64,000 bases of DNA from Ustilaginoidea virens (taxonomy: Eukaryota > Ascomycota > Sordariomycetes > Hypocreales > Clavicipitaceae): assembly GCF_000687475.1 (NCBI RefSeq), contig NC_057317.1:5580501-5644500 (forward strand). The letters are read 5' to 3'. The notes under the pieces are model-generated. The model did no database searches. It was not told the origin of the DNA and saw only the letters and a program-made list of their open reading frames with translations. Every line of letters begins with the position of its first letter. Position 1 is the first letter of the stretch. Below are positions 11,125 through 22,890 of this stretch, piece by piece. A program made the position numbers and the translations under genes.

Positions 11125-13074
11125 CCTGCCACATGGCCACACGGCCACAGGCCACACGGCCGGGGCTGCAGGGGCTGCCTTGGCTGCCGTGGCGCTCGCA
11201 GCGCGGTTGCCTTTGGGAAAAAGCCGCTAGGCTATTTACAGGGTGTCCGGCAGTAGACGATGCAGAACCCGGTCATTTCCCACCCCCCCTTGTCCCTTTT
11301 TCTTTTTCTTTTTCTTTTTTTTTTTTTCTTTTTTCCCCTTTCTATCTGCTTTCCCTGGCTTTGACTTACTTATCGCGAGCGGCTGATGTGACAGGTCGAC
11401 GGGATGCTGGAATCAGGAAGCTCCTACTGCTCCATTAGGTTTAATCGCCATACGTCACTCAGCTTCGTCGACCGTTTGAGGCCGGTGCGGACGGGGGCGG
11501 GCGGGCGGCCGGGCGTCCCGTGTGCTCCGTACTACATCGGACTTGGCACGTACCGTGACCCACGACACCGGGCGATGTCAGACTTGGTCACGAAAAAAAG
11601 AAAGGAAGGGGAAAAATAAAAAAATAAAAAAGAACAAGAAAAATAAAAAAAAAACCCCAAAAATAAAAATAAAAATAAAAATAAAAAAAAAAGAAGAAAA
11701 AGAGAAGCAGAGAAGAAGAAAAGAAAGCGGCAAATTGGAAATCACGCAACCAACGCCCAGCGACCCAAACAAGCAATCACATCACAGCCCGGGGATCCCC
11801 CCCCTCCCTTCCCCCGGTTAGCAGCTCCCGCAAGGGAAAGCCCCGCGCCCAGCCACGGCCGCCGTGCCATTCGATGAACTGGTCTGTGTTCGGAAATCTG
11901 CACCGAAATCCCTGGTTCCTGGCAGGCTGCTGCGGGCTGCTGCTCCTGGCAGGCCTGCTCCTGGCCGGGCACTGCTGGGCTACCTACTCCGCACTACTAC
12001 TAGCTACCAGCAATCTGGCTGCCCCAGCCGAGCGACCACGGGGTAGGGTAGGCGCCAGGGCAGGGCAAGGGGCTAGGGCCAGGGCAAGGGCAAGGGAGCG
12101 CCTTCCCCCCCTCCAACCCCACCCCCCCTGCCCCAAGCCCTGGACCTTAGCCCTATCCCCCACGTTTTTTTTTAATTTCTCCTTGCCCTGTGCTGCTACC
12201 CGAGCACCGCACGGCCTGGCGCTGCTCATGGCCCGACTATTTCGCCTCCCATACATTTTCCCGCACGAGCTAAAGCAGGTCCGAAATTCCCCATTCCGAA
12301 TTTCCTCACGAACCAAGTCGCCAAACCTGGCCAACCCGGCACCCCACCCCTTCCTCATTTATCCATGCCCGCAGTGGAGGAATCCCTCGTTGCAGATGCC
12401 ACCTGGCCCCACGGGTTTTTTTCTTCTTCTTTCCTGCGATCCACTCCACGCCCCCCCCGGTCCCCCGGCCGTCCGTCGTCCGCTGTCCGCCGTCCGCCGT
12501 ACGCCCTAAGAAAAAAAAAAAAAAAAGGGTTAGCTGCTTGCTGGTGCCAAGGACCAAGGATTGCGCTATTTCCAATCGACATCGCCTTTTTTCCATCATG
12601 GCAATGACATTTCCTCCATAAGCTCGGACGCCATGCCATCGTGGCGGGCCGTTAGCTCCCGGGGCTGCCACAGAGTCGAAGCTCGCAGCGCACTGGGCCT
12701 GCGAAAGCCGCCGTGTTCCTCGGACTCGTGCATGGAACGAGAAATGTCCCGTTAAGCAGCCAGACCGTCTTACTTCACTCAACGTCTTGCCATCACGCGC
12801 GTTTCTGCGTGGACCATCGCCCACGAACATCTCCCACAGACACCGCCCGCGCTTCACGACGACTTGTCCGCTCTGACCCCCTCACTCCTCCCGCCCCCCC
12901 CCGAAAAAAGTCGTCGTGGACCTGGGCGGGCATACGCGTCGCGGAGGAGTTGAGGAGTTGAGGAGTTGCGTGGCTGCTGCTGGAATGCTGCTCTTTGCGC
13001 AGAACCCTCATGGCGGGTCGGGCTGTGCGCCCAAACAGCAATAGTTTCTCGTGAGCCTTCGACACGCGGCACGC

Positions 13075-13262
13075 CTTTCCCTTTGAGAACCTGGAGGCGT
13101 GCGACTAGCTTCCGCTGCTGCCCTTGAAGCCTTCCCTTTGCAAACCTCGAGGCGCGCAGCTAGGCCCGGTTCCTGGGCCTCGAAGATTTGCCCTCTTCCA
13201 GACCTCCTCGAGATCTCCTCGGTGCGTGCAGCTAGGGTTCGGTACCTGGCCTTGAAGCTCCA
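13075..13262 (+). repeat. Imperfect tandem repeat, about 63 bases, three copies
   Basis: Three diverged copies can be aligned by the shared order 'aggcg.gc...ctag', a GC-rich middle and 'ccttgaag' or 'cctcgaag' at the end, at roughly 13075-13131, 13132-13192 and 13193-13257. The divergence indicates an old duplication. No protein is evident. Confidence 0.6.
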
Positions 13263-13606
13263 TCGGATCGGGTTTCGAAGCCAAGCGCCAGATGATGCCA
13301 AACCACCCTGGCAAAACGTCTGGTCTGTCTATTCTCGTGATTCGGGGCCGTGAAAACCCGCCCACGGTATATGCCGCATACGCTGGTTCCCACTCGTGCA
13401 CCATTCTGCCGGGCGAAAGGAGGCTCGCCGTCACGGTGCCAGCAGCGGGCTCTCGAGTCTCGGCCATGATGATTGCCACTGCCACCGCCACTGCCACTGT
13501 CACTGGCTCTCGGCGTCAGATTCAGCTTGCTTACATCGCACGTGCCTGGCTGAAACCACGCCCAGACGTGACCTACAATTCAGACTTTTTTTTTTCATTT
13601 TTTTTT

Positions 13607-13637
<31 letters not shown>

Positions 13638-13864
13638 GTAAATGTCGCCCGGCCCAGATAACCCCGTGCTAGCAGCATGGTTATTGACCAGGCTAGTAGT
13701 CGAGGCTGGGCACTGGACGTGCTAGCCCGACATTACTGCTTTTTCCTAGCCTTGGTCTGCCTTGTTTCATGGGAAGGGGAACGCCAAGTGGAACCCACCA
13801 TGGGCGGCCGGCCTCTTCATCTTCAGAGTTGGTATCATGGGAAGAAGAGTCAACGTAGAACTGG

Positions 13865-13913
13865 GAGAGAGAGAGAGAGAGAGGGACAGAGAGGGACAGA
13901 GACGGAGAGAGAG
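13865..13913 (+). repeat. GA-rich microsatellite
   Basis: A run of gaga units continues into gagggaca repeats. Confidence 0.8.
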
Positions 13914-14724
13914 GCCGTTCTGCTCCACTCACCCCATCGTCTCTTGGTCGCCCCAGTGGCTTGATCTGCATTTCTCGTCGCCAGCCGTTAGCACATGAGC
14001 CAGCCATCGCTAGTACGTCGCCCAAGCATTTGATTTCACCACTATTTGCGTCGCAGGCCAATGGCGAGCCGCTCTCCGATATGACGATCGCCCACCCGAG
14101 CTGCCTCTTCCCACTCCCCCCTCGTCTCCCCGCTCCCCCAGCGCAGAACCAAGTTCCGGCAAGTTGCTCCTTGTACGCGCATGTACCTGCCCGCGTCGGA
14201 GGGATGAGTTCCGCGTGGTGCTAATCGGGCCCCAGACCGGATTGGAACGCGCGCCACTTATCGCTGTAGGCCTCTTCCTTCTGCTATACACTAGCTAGCT
14301 GCCCTTGCCTCAAGTACCTGGACGGACTCTCCTTGTCCGACGGCGCCCCGTCGGCCGCCTTGCTGGGACCCCTCCTCTCAGCTTGTTACCGTCTGTGCTT
14401 CAGTCCCGATCTGAAACCCCTGGTCGTGATGGCACATGCCAGGGGGGTCGGACCAGTCAGATCTGCCGTGGTTCATTCCGCAACTGCACCGGGTGCGTTT
14501 AGAAAAGCTGCCCCATGCCCGCGTTTTATAAAGAGAATGGAAGCATCAAGCAATCTCGGCTTCTTTTCCTTCCCTCACTTGGAATCACCAGTACCTGCAT
14601 TGGGCCGTCACGTATAGTTAATTACACTGTCGCCTTTGCACTGCCCATCTTTGATATAGACATTTACACATATCCCACTCCGGAGACAGCAGCAGCAGCA
14701 GCCTTGGGGGGGCATCTTGATAAC

Positions 14725-14768
14725 TCCCCTTCTTTCTTCATTCCTTCCTTCCTTCCTTTCCTTCTCTA
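14725..14768 (+). promoter_or_regulatory. Pyrimidine-rich tract before the C2H2 gene
   Basis: A CT-rich stretch with ttcc repeats ends about 40 bases before the start codon at 14808. Such tracts are common near transcription starts of fungal genes. Its role here is inferred from position only. Confidence 0.4.
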
Positions 14769-14807
14769 CTATAATCACTTGCTACACTACACGCTCAAGC
14801 CTGAGCC

Positions 14808-16025
14808 ATGCCGTCGTCAAGGTACGAGTACAACCTCGACAGCAGCTTCAGCGGAAGCGACGTCACATATCCCGGCATGGAGCCGCAGCTCTCACCACCG
14901 GGCTCCTTCACGATCGAGGACTGCCCCGAGCTCTCCCAGCCGCCCATGCCCGCCGATCTCAGCTACGACCTCCACAACATGGTCGCTTGGATCCGGGGCG
15001 GCGCCAGCGAGCCCATGACCCCGTCCGGCTACCTGCCAGACTACTACACCCCGCTGGAGGACGGGTATTTCTTCGCCAAAAACGACGTGCCCACGACGCC
15101 CAGCATTCTCTCCACGCCTACGCACGACCGCAAGTTCCGCGACTGCCTCAGCCCGGTCCACTTCTCGGCGTCGGCCGTGACGCCTCCGCGATTCTCCATG
15201 CACAGCGTCTCGCCCTGGCCCGCGCTGGACTCGTCCCCATTCGCCGTCACGCCCGCAGACATGCACTCGGACACAGAGGCGTCCGAGTCGCCGTCGTCGT
15301 GGAACTACAGCAGCCAGAGCTTCCTCTCGCCCTACACGTCCCAGACCGCCGCCTCCGAGTTTTCCGACCCCGACAGCCTGGGCATGGCCTCGCGTTCGAG
15401 CTTGCCACTCGCAACGACCTCCTACCCCGAGACGCCGGAGAGCAAGCCGCTCCCGTCGCAAAGGGAGAAGGCGCTCCAGGAGATCCAGCACAAGACTGCC
15501 ATGCTGCAGTACTCCCAGAACCAAGGCTCGTCAAGCACCGAGCCCGGCGCCGCCAAGGAGGTTGCCACCATTGACGTCGTCCAACAGCGCAAGAGCAAGT
15601 GCGACGTCTCTGGGTGCAACAAGGTGTTTTGCCGCACCGAGCACCTGAAACGCCACAAGAAAACGTAGGTTCCCCCCCCCCCCCCCTCTTCCTTTTCCCT
15701 TTTTGTCCCTGCTTGGGACCGGAGTTTGGGGAGGGTCTCCACTAACACATGCATCCTTGGCAGCCACCACGGACTCGGCCTTAACCGCTTCGCCTGTGAA
15801 TTCTGCGGCAAGAACCAGTTCAATCGTCGGGACAACCTAAACAGCCACCGCAAGCTCCACGCTAGGCCTAGCAGGAAGAACCGTGGCGTCATGTTTGTCC
15901 CCGCAGCAATGACGATACTCGAGCAGGAGCGGCGCAGCCGCAAAACCAAGGCGCCGTCAAAACCAAAAGACAAGCCGGTGGAGAAGGACGAGCTGTGTCT
16001 GAAAAGGAGCCCTTCGTTTGTCTGA
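14808..16025 (+). CDS. C2H2 zinc-finger transcription factor, FlbC/BrlA-like
   Basis: Exons 14808-15664 and 15764-16025 give 372 residues. The 99-base intron (GTAGGT donor, CAG acceptor) lies inside the first zinc finger: the last histidine of that finger comes from exon 2, so splicing is needed to complete it. The N-terminal 250 residues are Ser/Pro-rich with many Ser-Pro and Thr-Pro sites, as in an activation or regulatory region. Finger 1 fits C-x4-C-x12-H-x3-H with 'RTEHLKRH'. Finger 2 is C-x2-C-x13-H-x3-H with 'RRDNLNSHRKLH', one residue longer than the classical spacing. A basic tail rich in Lys/Arg follows. The finger sequences resemble fungal FlbC and BrlA-type regulators of conidiation. 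It should be nuclear and bind DNA. The exact orthologue is not certain. Confidence 0.85.
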
Positions 16026-18158
16026 GGCGGGCCGGCGCACGGGTGATTGACGCAACCTGTACGATACGTGGGGGTGGGATCTGCATGTCTTGTATGTACC
16101 GATTGGCGCGCCATGTAATACTGCCAAACCTGATTGTGCTTTTGTCTCTTTTTGCCTCGATTGCTTCCCGCGGCGATCATCTGGTGCCTGCTGCCGTCAT
16201 GCCGTGACCCCCGCTGCAACGTCTTGCCAGACGGCGAGACGCCCATCCCATCACATGACGGCACAATGGCCTTGTACATACATAGTACTGGAAAAGCCAC
16301 CAAAAGTCAAATCGGACCCTTGTTCAGTGACTCTGAGGGGGAGAGCAAACCACCAATGAATGGGGTTGCCGCCGCCTATACCCTTGCCGCCCCCCGGGGT
16401 AAAGGGGGGGGGGGACGCATGACCGAGCAGCTGAGCAGGCGAGGGACGAAAAAAGAAACGCGGAGCCCCGAGGCGATTGGCAGACGTTGCGGGGATGGAT
16501 AAGCCCGGTTTGAGGCCTTTTTGAGGCCGTTTCGAGGCCGTGGGAGTTACCGGGGGGGGGGAGGGGCTTCCTTTTTCGTACTGCAGCTGCGGCGGGGAAA
16601 AAGACGAAAACGAAAAAGAAGCAAAAGGAAAACAAAAAGCATCGGCTTCGACCGGCCAGCATCCTTGAAGGGTGGACGGAACATGGCAGCACTGGCGATG
16701 GGTAGCAGAATGCATCGATGACCTCCTACCACGATGACAGAGCGGGGAGCCCATCCGCAGCTCCAACATGGCATAATCTCGGCATCACAAGCTTTGAGTT
16801 TTCTTTGTTCACTTCCCACAGAGTCACTTGGCAGTCCCGACGCAGTGGAAGCCGATCGGCAGATTAAGCACGTCTGGTCCGTCTCGCCGGCCCACACAGC
16901 CCAGAATGGCAATGGCACCGCCGCCGGCTGATTGGGTGGCAGGGCCCAGCTCGAGGCCATCATCTGGGCCGGCCGGCGCAGCAGGCAAGTAACGCATGAG
17001 GCCCCTCGTCGGCAGTTCAGTCCCGCCGGGGGGGGGGGGGGGGGGGACTCTGCTGCTCTGGCCTAGCGGAAAGTTTGGCTGTTGCATTGGTTTGGGGGAG
17101 GGAGGGGGAGGGATCCGCCGAGCGTCAACCGGAACCAACCAGTCCAGTGCTAAAGCGCAACGGGGCACCGCAGGACGGAGGACGCGAAGATACCTCTGTT
17201 GACTTTCGTCGGGGACGACCGAGCCGGCGCCGCGAGCCATGCCGTGCCGCTTGCCCCCTCTAGCCCGCTGGTCCAGCTGGCCGCCGGGTTCGTTTTCGCA
17301 GCCCCGTCGTCGACTACGTTACCAACGGCGATTTCCCTCGTCGACGAGGCCGGCGGGGGGTGGGAGGGGGGGGCTCTGGCCAGCAGCCAAGGGCGGATTC
17401 GGAAGCGGGCTGGAACATGCGGCGGACCAGCAGAGAGAGAGAGAGGTCTGAAACAGGAAGTGGTCGGCCATTGCGCGGCCTCTTGCATGACATCATGGGC
17501 GGATGGAACCGTCAGCAGGGCCGCATCTCGCGCTGGGGCCGCTACGGCCAGGGAATGCATCATGCAGACGGCGGAGAGTTTGCGAATGCACAGGCTAGCT
17601 AGCGGCTTTGCCTGCCCCAGTCGCGGCGGTCCGGGCTCCTGGCGGGCGACAAGCAACCCCGAAAGAAGTCGGGGACGCAGAGGCGGCAAAAGAAAGGCCA
17701 GCGGTTGACGACACGCCCATGAACACGCCCGCGGGCGGTCCGCAGGACATGCTGCGCCCGACAACGCTGCGGGCTGCCTGGCTTGCCGGCCACTGGGGGG
17801 GTCCCCCGGCAGCCGTGTCAGGAGGTCCGTCAGGAGGGCCCCGACGCAGAAGAACCCAAGACTCCGAGTGTTGCAGAGTTTCCAGAACTGTGCGACCACC
17901 GCCCGACGCGTGGCATGGCAGCTACATACGAAACGCAGAGTTGCAAAAAAAAAAAAAAAAAAAAAAGTCATGCCACACGGACAGCTTGAAACACGCGCCA
18001 CTTTGCTTGGCCGCCAGGCTGACGCACGAACCAGATGACAGATGACAAATCCCTCTGAGGAAGGGGTGGGAGACGCACGAGGGAAAAAGAAACAAGTTCA
18101 TGCAACCTCTGGTCCAGACTGGGCACCAGGGGGGAGGGGATTCAGCGCCACGCCGGTG

Positions 18159-18363
18159 CCCTCTTCCCCATCCTTATCGCCCGTGGGGAAACGACACGGG
18201 GGGTTTTTTATTTTTTTAATTTTTTTTTGCGCCGCTTAGACGCCACGCGGCTTCTAGGCTCTGCCGCCGGTGTTCTAGTCGCCATCGCCAAGCGCCTTCT
18301 CTGTTTCCAAAAGGGAACCCCGTGTGCTACGATGGCGTGGTGTCGCGCCCGCCTCATCCGTGG
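18159..18363 (+). repeat. 205-base dispersed repeat, copy 2
   Basis: Exact match to 6685-6889. Identity begins at 'ccctcttcc' and stops after 'catccgtgg', with unrelated bases on both sides. This copy is not close to a supported gene. Confidence 0.9.
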
Positions 18364-18566
18364 GTGGGAGGGCAGGCAATGCAGATCCCCAGAGGCAAAA
18401 GGAATTCTTGCGTCATATTGCTTGTTCGGCGCGGGGGGGGCGGATGATGGAAAAGCAGCCGTTGCGAGCGGGGACGAACGGCCGCTGCTGAACCGTCGCC
18501 GACGGCCAGCTGCCACTTCGTCCTCCTCCTCCTCTTCATCTCCTTCCTTTCTTTGCTTTTTTTTTG

Positions 18567-18640
18567 CTTTTCTTTTCTTTTCTTTTCTTTTCTTTTCTTT
18601 TCTTTTCTTTTCTTTTCTTTTCTTTTCTTTTCTTTTCTTT
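18567..18640 (+). repeat. (TTTTC)n microsatellite
   Basis: About 15 uninterrupted pentamers, open in all frames on both strands. This explains the long Lys/Arg/Glu and Phe/Leu/Ser frames seen there. Confidence 0.95.
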
Positions 18641-20200
18641 CTTATTCTTCTTCTTTTTCTTCTTCGGTCCGAGTATACCGCCTGCAAGCCCCCCAGCCAA
18701 CATGGAGCCGGGGACGACGGGTTGTTCCTGCGTCGGGGCTTTTGTCTGCATGCTTCGAGCCCCTTGTGCCGGCTTGGCCATTTCCCTGGGCCGGCAGAAA
18801 CGACCTCGACGACCCCGCCGACCCGGAACGTCAAGAGCCGTAAGCGAGAGACAGTAGCGGGCGCAGGGGGCCCAACGCCCGTGAGCCTGCTTGGGGGAAA
18901 CATGATGCTGCGACTCAGCTAGCGCCCCGGCTAGCGGCAGCAGCTAATGCAAGTCATGCAGTGTCATGCGGGGGGAAAGTCAGCCTCGATTCCATCCAGT
19001 AATCGTGGCCCAGGTAAACCCCGGCTAGACGTCTACGGCCTTGCGTGTTTTCCTTTCTTTTCTTTTCTTTGTTTTCTTTTCCTTCTGATTGGTTAGGTTA
19101 GCGTCCCTACACTAGTGGTGAATTTAGAGACACTTGCTTTGTCTGGCGCCGCAGCAGGGGAAAAAAAAAGAGAGAGAGAGAGAGAGAGCGAGACGGTGGC
19201 TGGCCCTGTGCCAGCCGCGAATTCCTCACAGACTCGGGGCGTTTCGCCGCGGAGTGGCCAGAAAACTGCAAGTCAAATGGCCGCCACGGCAAGCCGCGAC
19301 AGTTTCGGGGCGCCGGAGATTGCCTGAACCATAGACGGGCTGCACGCGCTGATTGGGTACCGTCCAGCTGGGTGGTGGCCCCACGCCTCCGCCGATTTGC
19401 GGCATCCGCCGGCATGATTGGCCGGCTGCCCGCCGGTGGCGTCTCCGGGTGCCCGCCACATCAGCTCATGTTGCACCGGCGCCTGGGGCTGGGTGGTGCC
19501 ATGGGCCCAAAAAAAAATCATCTTCAACGCGAGCGGAAGCAACGGGGTGGTTTTCAGCCCGCCAGCTGCTGGTCGGTCGACTTGCTTCTGGGGAATGCGC
19601 TGTCAGCGGCGCCGGTGCGTTTTTTTTTTTTTTGCTTCTGGGCCCTGGCCGGTTCATCAGGGTGTAGGGTGGCGCAGGAGCTTTCCGCGTCGCAGCAGTT
19701 GAAGCAGATGATGCACGAGGCGGACGAGGCTCTCGCTAGTCGGGTTGGCAGGAGCAGAGTTGCCCCGCGGAGAAGCGGGGGGTTCCCATCAAGCTCCTCT
19801 GCCCATGGCACGCGCCAGGTCGACTTTTAGTCATGCTTTTTTAGTCATTTAAGCGTAACTTGCTAGCTGTTTGCAGATGAGAGATGAGACGGTTGCTATG
19901 GCATCACACCGGGTGTTAGGCAGTGGTTTCCTGCCAAGTGCGGCTGCGCGGTGATGGAAAATACCCTGGTATGAAATCACATGGATAGCAACCTGCTTTA
20001 CGTACCAAGGATTTTGACTTTGTGGAACGAGGCGGTTCTCGGCATGGGATGTACTTTTTCTTACATGTTTCATGGGCAAATACTTTTGCCGTGCAAGTAA
20101 AGCACGCAGGGCCACGCGGAATGCAGAGCTCTTGACCCAGCGCACGTCGTTCAGCCAGAGGGACCCTCAAAGACGGGGGGAATACAGCTCGAGCAAGCAT

Positions 20201-22178
20201 CCGCTACTGAAGTTTTTTGCTCGCCAAGTCGCCTAAGCTACGGTGCTTCTCTTGTCGGCGTCCTGCCCCTGTGAACAGGTTCTGCTTGAGCGCTGCCTGC
20301 CAGTAGCGGCGTTGCACTAGGGTAACGAAATGGAGCAAGGCGAGTGAGTGCTGGTGAATTACTGGAAAAAGAGCATCGCCGGTGATGATGCTGTCCATGG
20401 TCATTGTAAGTTCAGGCCAAATAGCCATATCATAAAGACTGGAAGGAAACCCTGTCTATCAAAGGCGTTGATTCGGGCCAGCGGCCCCTCTGAACAAGAC
20501 CACCGATTCCATTTAAGAGGCCGTCAAGCTTTCCGGTACAATCGCGGTGCTTGTGCGTACATCTATCCCGGAAGTTGCTGTCTTGCTCAAAACGCCTTAA
20601 AAAGAACACTACGCAAACAGTCACCGTCATAATACCCAATACTGTCGGTCAAGGTGATACTGGCGGTCGCGGCAATGCGGGACTCTAATACACCATCATG
20701 TGTGAGACCGAACAGCGTCAACATCATCGAATGTCCCTCTGAGGAGTCTTGTGCCATTTGAGTACGTGAGTGCCATCCCATTTCGAAAAGAAGCCTCCAG
20801 AACGTAGACATGTAAAAGCATGCGACGCTTAAAGCGAGAGGCCGCCGTATTTACCCACCCTGCGATGCTCGTTTTGATGCGACAGTCGATACCAGAGCAT
20901 TTCTACTGGGAGCTGTCGAAAGTGATGCCACGGTTGCTGATTCCCGTCATTACTGGTCCGCTATTCACAGTCCAAGTCGAGTACACGCATCGCCTGTTCC
21001 GAGCCTGCTCGGGTGGAAGCTCATGCGCAATATGTGCAAATTTATCCAACCGCCCCATTTATCATGTCCAAAGAGAACACCACTTACGGCTCTATTATGT
21101 GCCATCAGCGTTCTCGTAAACAGGCGATGACTGCAAGTTCAAGCCTCATTTCCTATCTTGCCTTTGTTCAGGAAATGCAGGAAACGCTCCTTTTCTCCAA
21201 TGTCGTAGCCCGGCGGCACAGCTTGCTGATTGCGTATCCAGCACCACGTCCATACCAGTGAGGCTTCACCCAGAAATTTCCGAGCTCTCGAGAGCAGATA
21301 AACTCTAGTCAGAGGCTACACATGGTGCACAGATATCTCATCCCAACGTTTCTCTCCTGCTTCATTTTCGCTTCAGGATGGGACTTGACCAGCGGAAGCG
21401 GAGCTTTGCCTGCGGGGGACGAGAGCGCATTGGCGACGGCAACCTGGGTTGTAGCTGCCTGCCTTTGAACTGAGATGTTCAAGATGGGGGTTTCGGCACA
21501 AATACATTTCGACCAACACAGTGCGTTTGCGTGCTGAGCAGTCAAATGGCGAGTTGTCATAGTAATGCGCTATATTGCAAATATCACACAGCACAGGCCA
21601 CGGCATAGGATCCATCAAGGTCAAATCTGCTTCACGCTGGCTACCTGTTCACAACGACAAGATTTCTAACTACTAGGAAACTCTTCGTGGTTTCATGCTC
21701 GGAGACAAACAGGCGTTATTCTCGGCAGTACCCGAACACAGTGTTTCCTGGATAACCGACTACATCATCGTAAATGCAGTTATGATCAAGAAGAAAAGAA
21801 GGTAATCTGAGATGAATCGTGCTTGTTGCAAGCCAAACAGCTGTACATCTGTGGCATCGTCAAGTGCTTACATATAGGAGAAGTCTACTTGGGTCATTCA
21901 AAGTCACGGTATTCTGGATCCTCCGTCTGGGACCGTCCCATGACGCGGGAGAGCAGACACAGCATGACTTTGCCGGTGATTCATGAGGGATTTTTTAACA
22001 GACACATCCTTTGGCGTAAATGTCAGTGGTTAGTGCAGTCTTGACACCGACACGGAACAGCGGTCTCAACACCAGGGACATGAACACCACATGTCAACAC
22101 CATGCCTATCACGATAACATACCACCAAGCGCTACGAACGCTGGAAGCACAATCATGCAAGACCCCTCTACTGTAGAC
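20201..22178. other. Decayed sequence, unrecognised
   Basis: On the minus strand three frames in different phases follow one another (20587-20811, 20430-20639, 20204-20428), which could be a broken gene with frameshifts. Minus frames at 21309-21624 also overlap. None has a domain I recognise. Base composition is more even than in the GC-rich region to the left. Confidence 0.35.
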
Positions 22179-22890
22179 CCTTACGTGGCGGTCACCAGCC
22201 CCTTGCCGGCTCAATCACCCTGCCAACTACACTTCCTGTTTCGCCTGGTGCCCGGTTCCAGGCGCTGTAGCATCAACATGACGCCGCCTACTACACCCGC
22301 TTACATGAACTTGCTCTACTGGGTGGAACGTATACGGTGCCCACCATTCACGTTTCCAACCCAGCGGAACGGTTCCACGGAGTATCATCCAAACGCCGTC
22401 AGTACGAGCCAGTTATTCGCGTGACGCAGCCCCTTTCGGGTACCGAGGCCATTACCAGCACTTTTACATACCGACCCAGCGGCGCACATCCCGGCATTAT
22501 TGTTTTATAACACCGGGGCCGAGTTTTACTGATGGAACATGCAGTTTCTGCCGGCGCCGCCATCTTTTCTGGCCCGAGTTTGTGAGCATTATTCAAACTT
22601 GAACCAGCGTTACCGCTGCGACTACAATTACAAACGCTCCTAGCGAAACAAATCCGCTTCTATCATAATTCAATTCCTCCAGCTGTTCCTCCCTACCGCT
22701 GCTGGTCGCTGAACTGGCCGATCACATAGCATTACCCTACCCAGTTGCGAGAGCTCCACATGTAGAAGCGAGGGTGTCCCTGGTCATGTTTGTGAAGTCC
22801 GGGTTCTAAAAGTTTTCCGCTTAAGCGCTGGCTACGATGATCACAGGATCACATGAATGCTGGCTGCGAGGGTCCTACAAGGACGAGTTT
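22179..22890 (+). pseudogene. Relic of an adhesin-repeat / DUF5648-like gene
   Basis: Fragments in several frames match the product of 35435-41269 in the same order. At 22179 a 'PYVAVTSPL' start continues, after a one-base shift, as 'GSITLPTTLPVSPG'. At about 22409-22510 there is 'RVTQPLSG...YRPSGAHPGIIV' ending in TAA, and near 22617 'TTITNAPSETNP'. From about 22695 to 22890 'YRCWSLN' and 'AGYDDH...AGCEGP' resemble the Cys-containing C-terminal modules. Frameshifts and stops interrupt every piece, so no product can be made. The damage includes indels and is not mainly C-to-T, so this is ordinary old decay and not RIP. No single start or end can be assigned. Confidence 0.65.

Larger units (their letters stand above)
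8360..14807. other. Long intergenic region, no supported gene
   Basis: About 6.4 kb of GC-rich, low-complexity sequence with many homopolymer and microsatellite runs. Overlapping frames exist on both strands (for example 9444-9821, 11874-12509, 12306-12857) but they pass through simple repeats and share no recognisable domain. The frame at 11874 begins with a hydrophobic stretch but continues into Arg/Pro-rich low complexity. Repeats worth noting are listed separately. Confidence 0.45.
16026..20200. other. Intergenic, no supported gene
   Basis: About 4.2 kb. Long frames at 17150-18001 (minus) and 18208-18922 (both strands) cross homopolymers or a pentamer microsatellite and have no recognisable domain, so they are treated as chance. 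It holds copy 2 of the 205-base repeat, a TTTTC run and an AG run (19169-19190). Confidence 0.5.

Noticed and set aside
11874..12509. 211-codon plus frame with signal-peptide-like start
   Set aside because: After the hydrophobic start it becomes Arg/Ala and Pro low complexity and crosses homopolymers. No intron-supported alternative found.
15422..16303. 293-codon minus frame opposite the C2H2 gene
   Set aside because: Antisense to zinc fingers that are clearly coded on the plus strand.
17150..18001. 283-codon minus frame starting with a hydrophobic run
   Set aside because: The 'hydrophobic run' is a T/A homopolymer and the rest is Ala/Arg/Pro-rich without recognisable features.
18208..18922. 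231-codon frames on both strands
   Set aside because: Created by the TTTTC microsatellite and the 205-base repeat. No domain on either strand.
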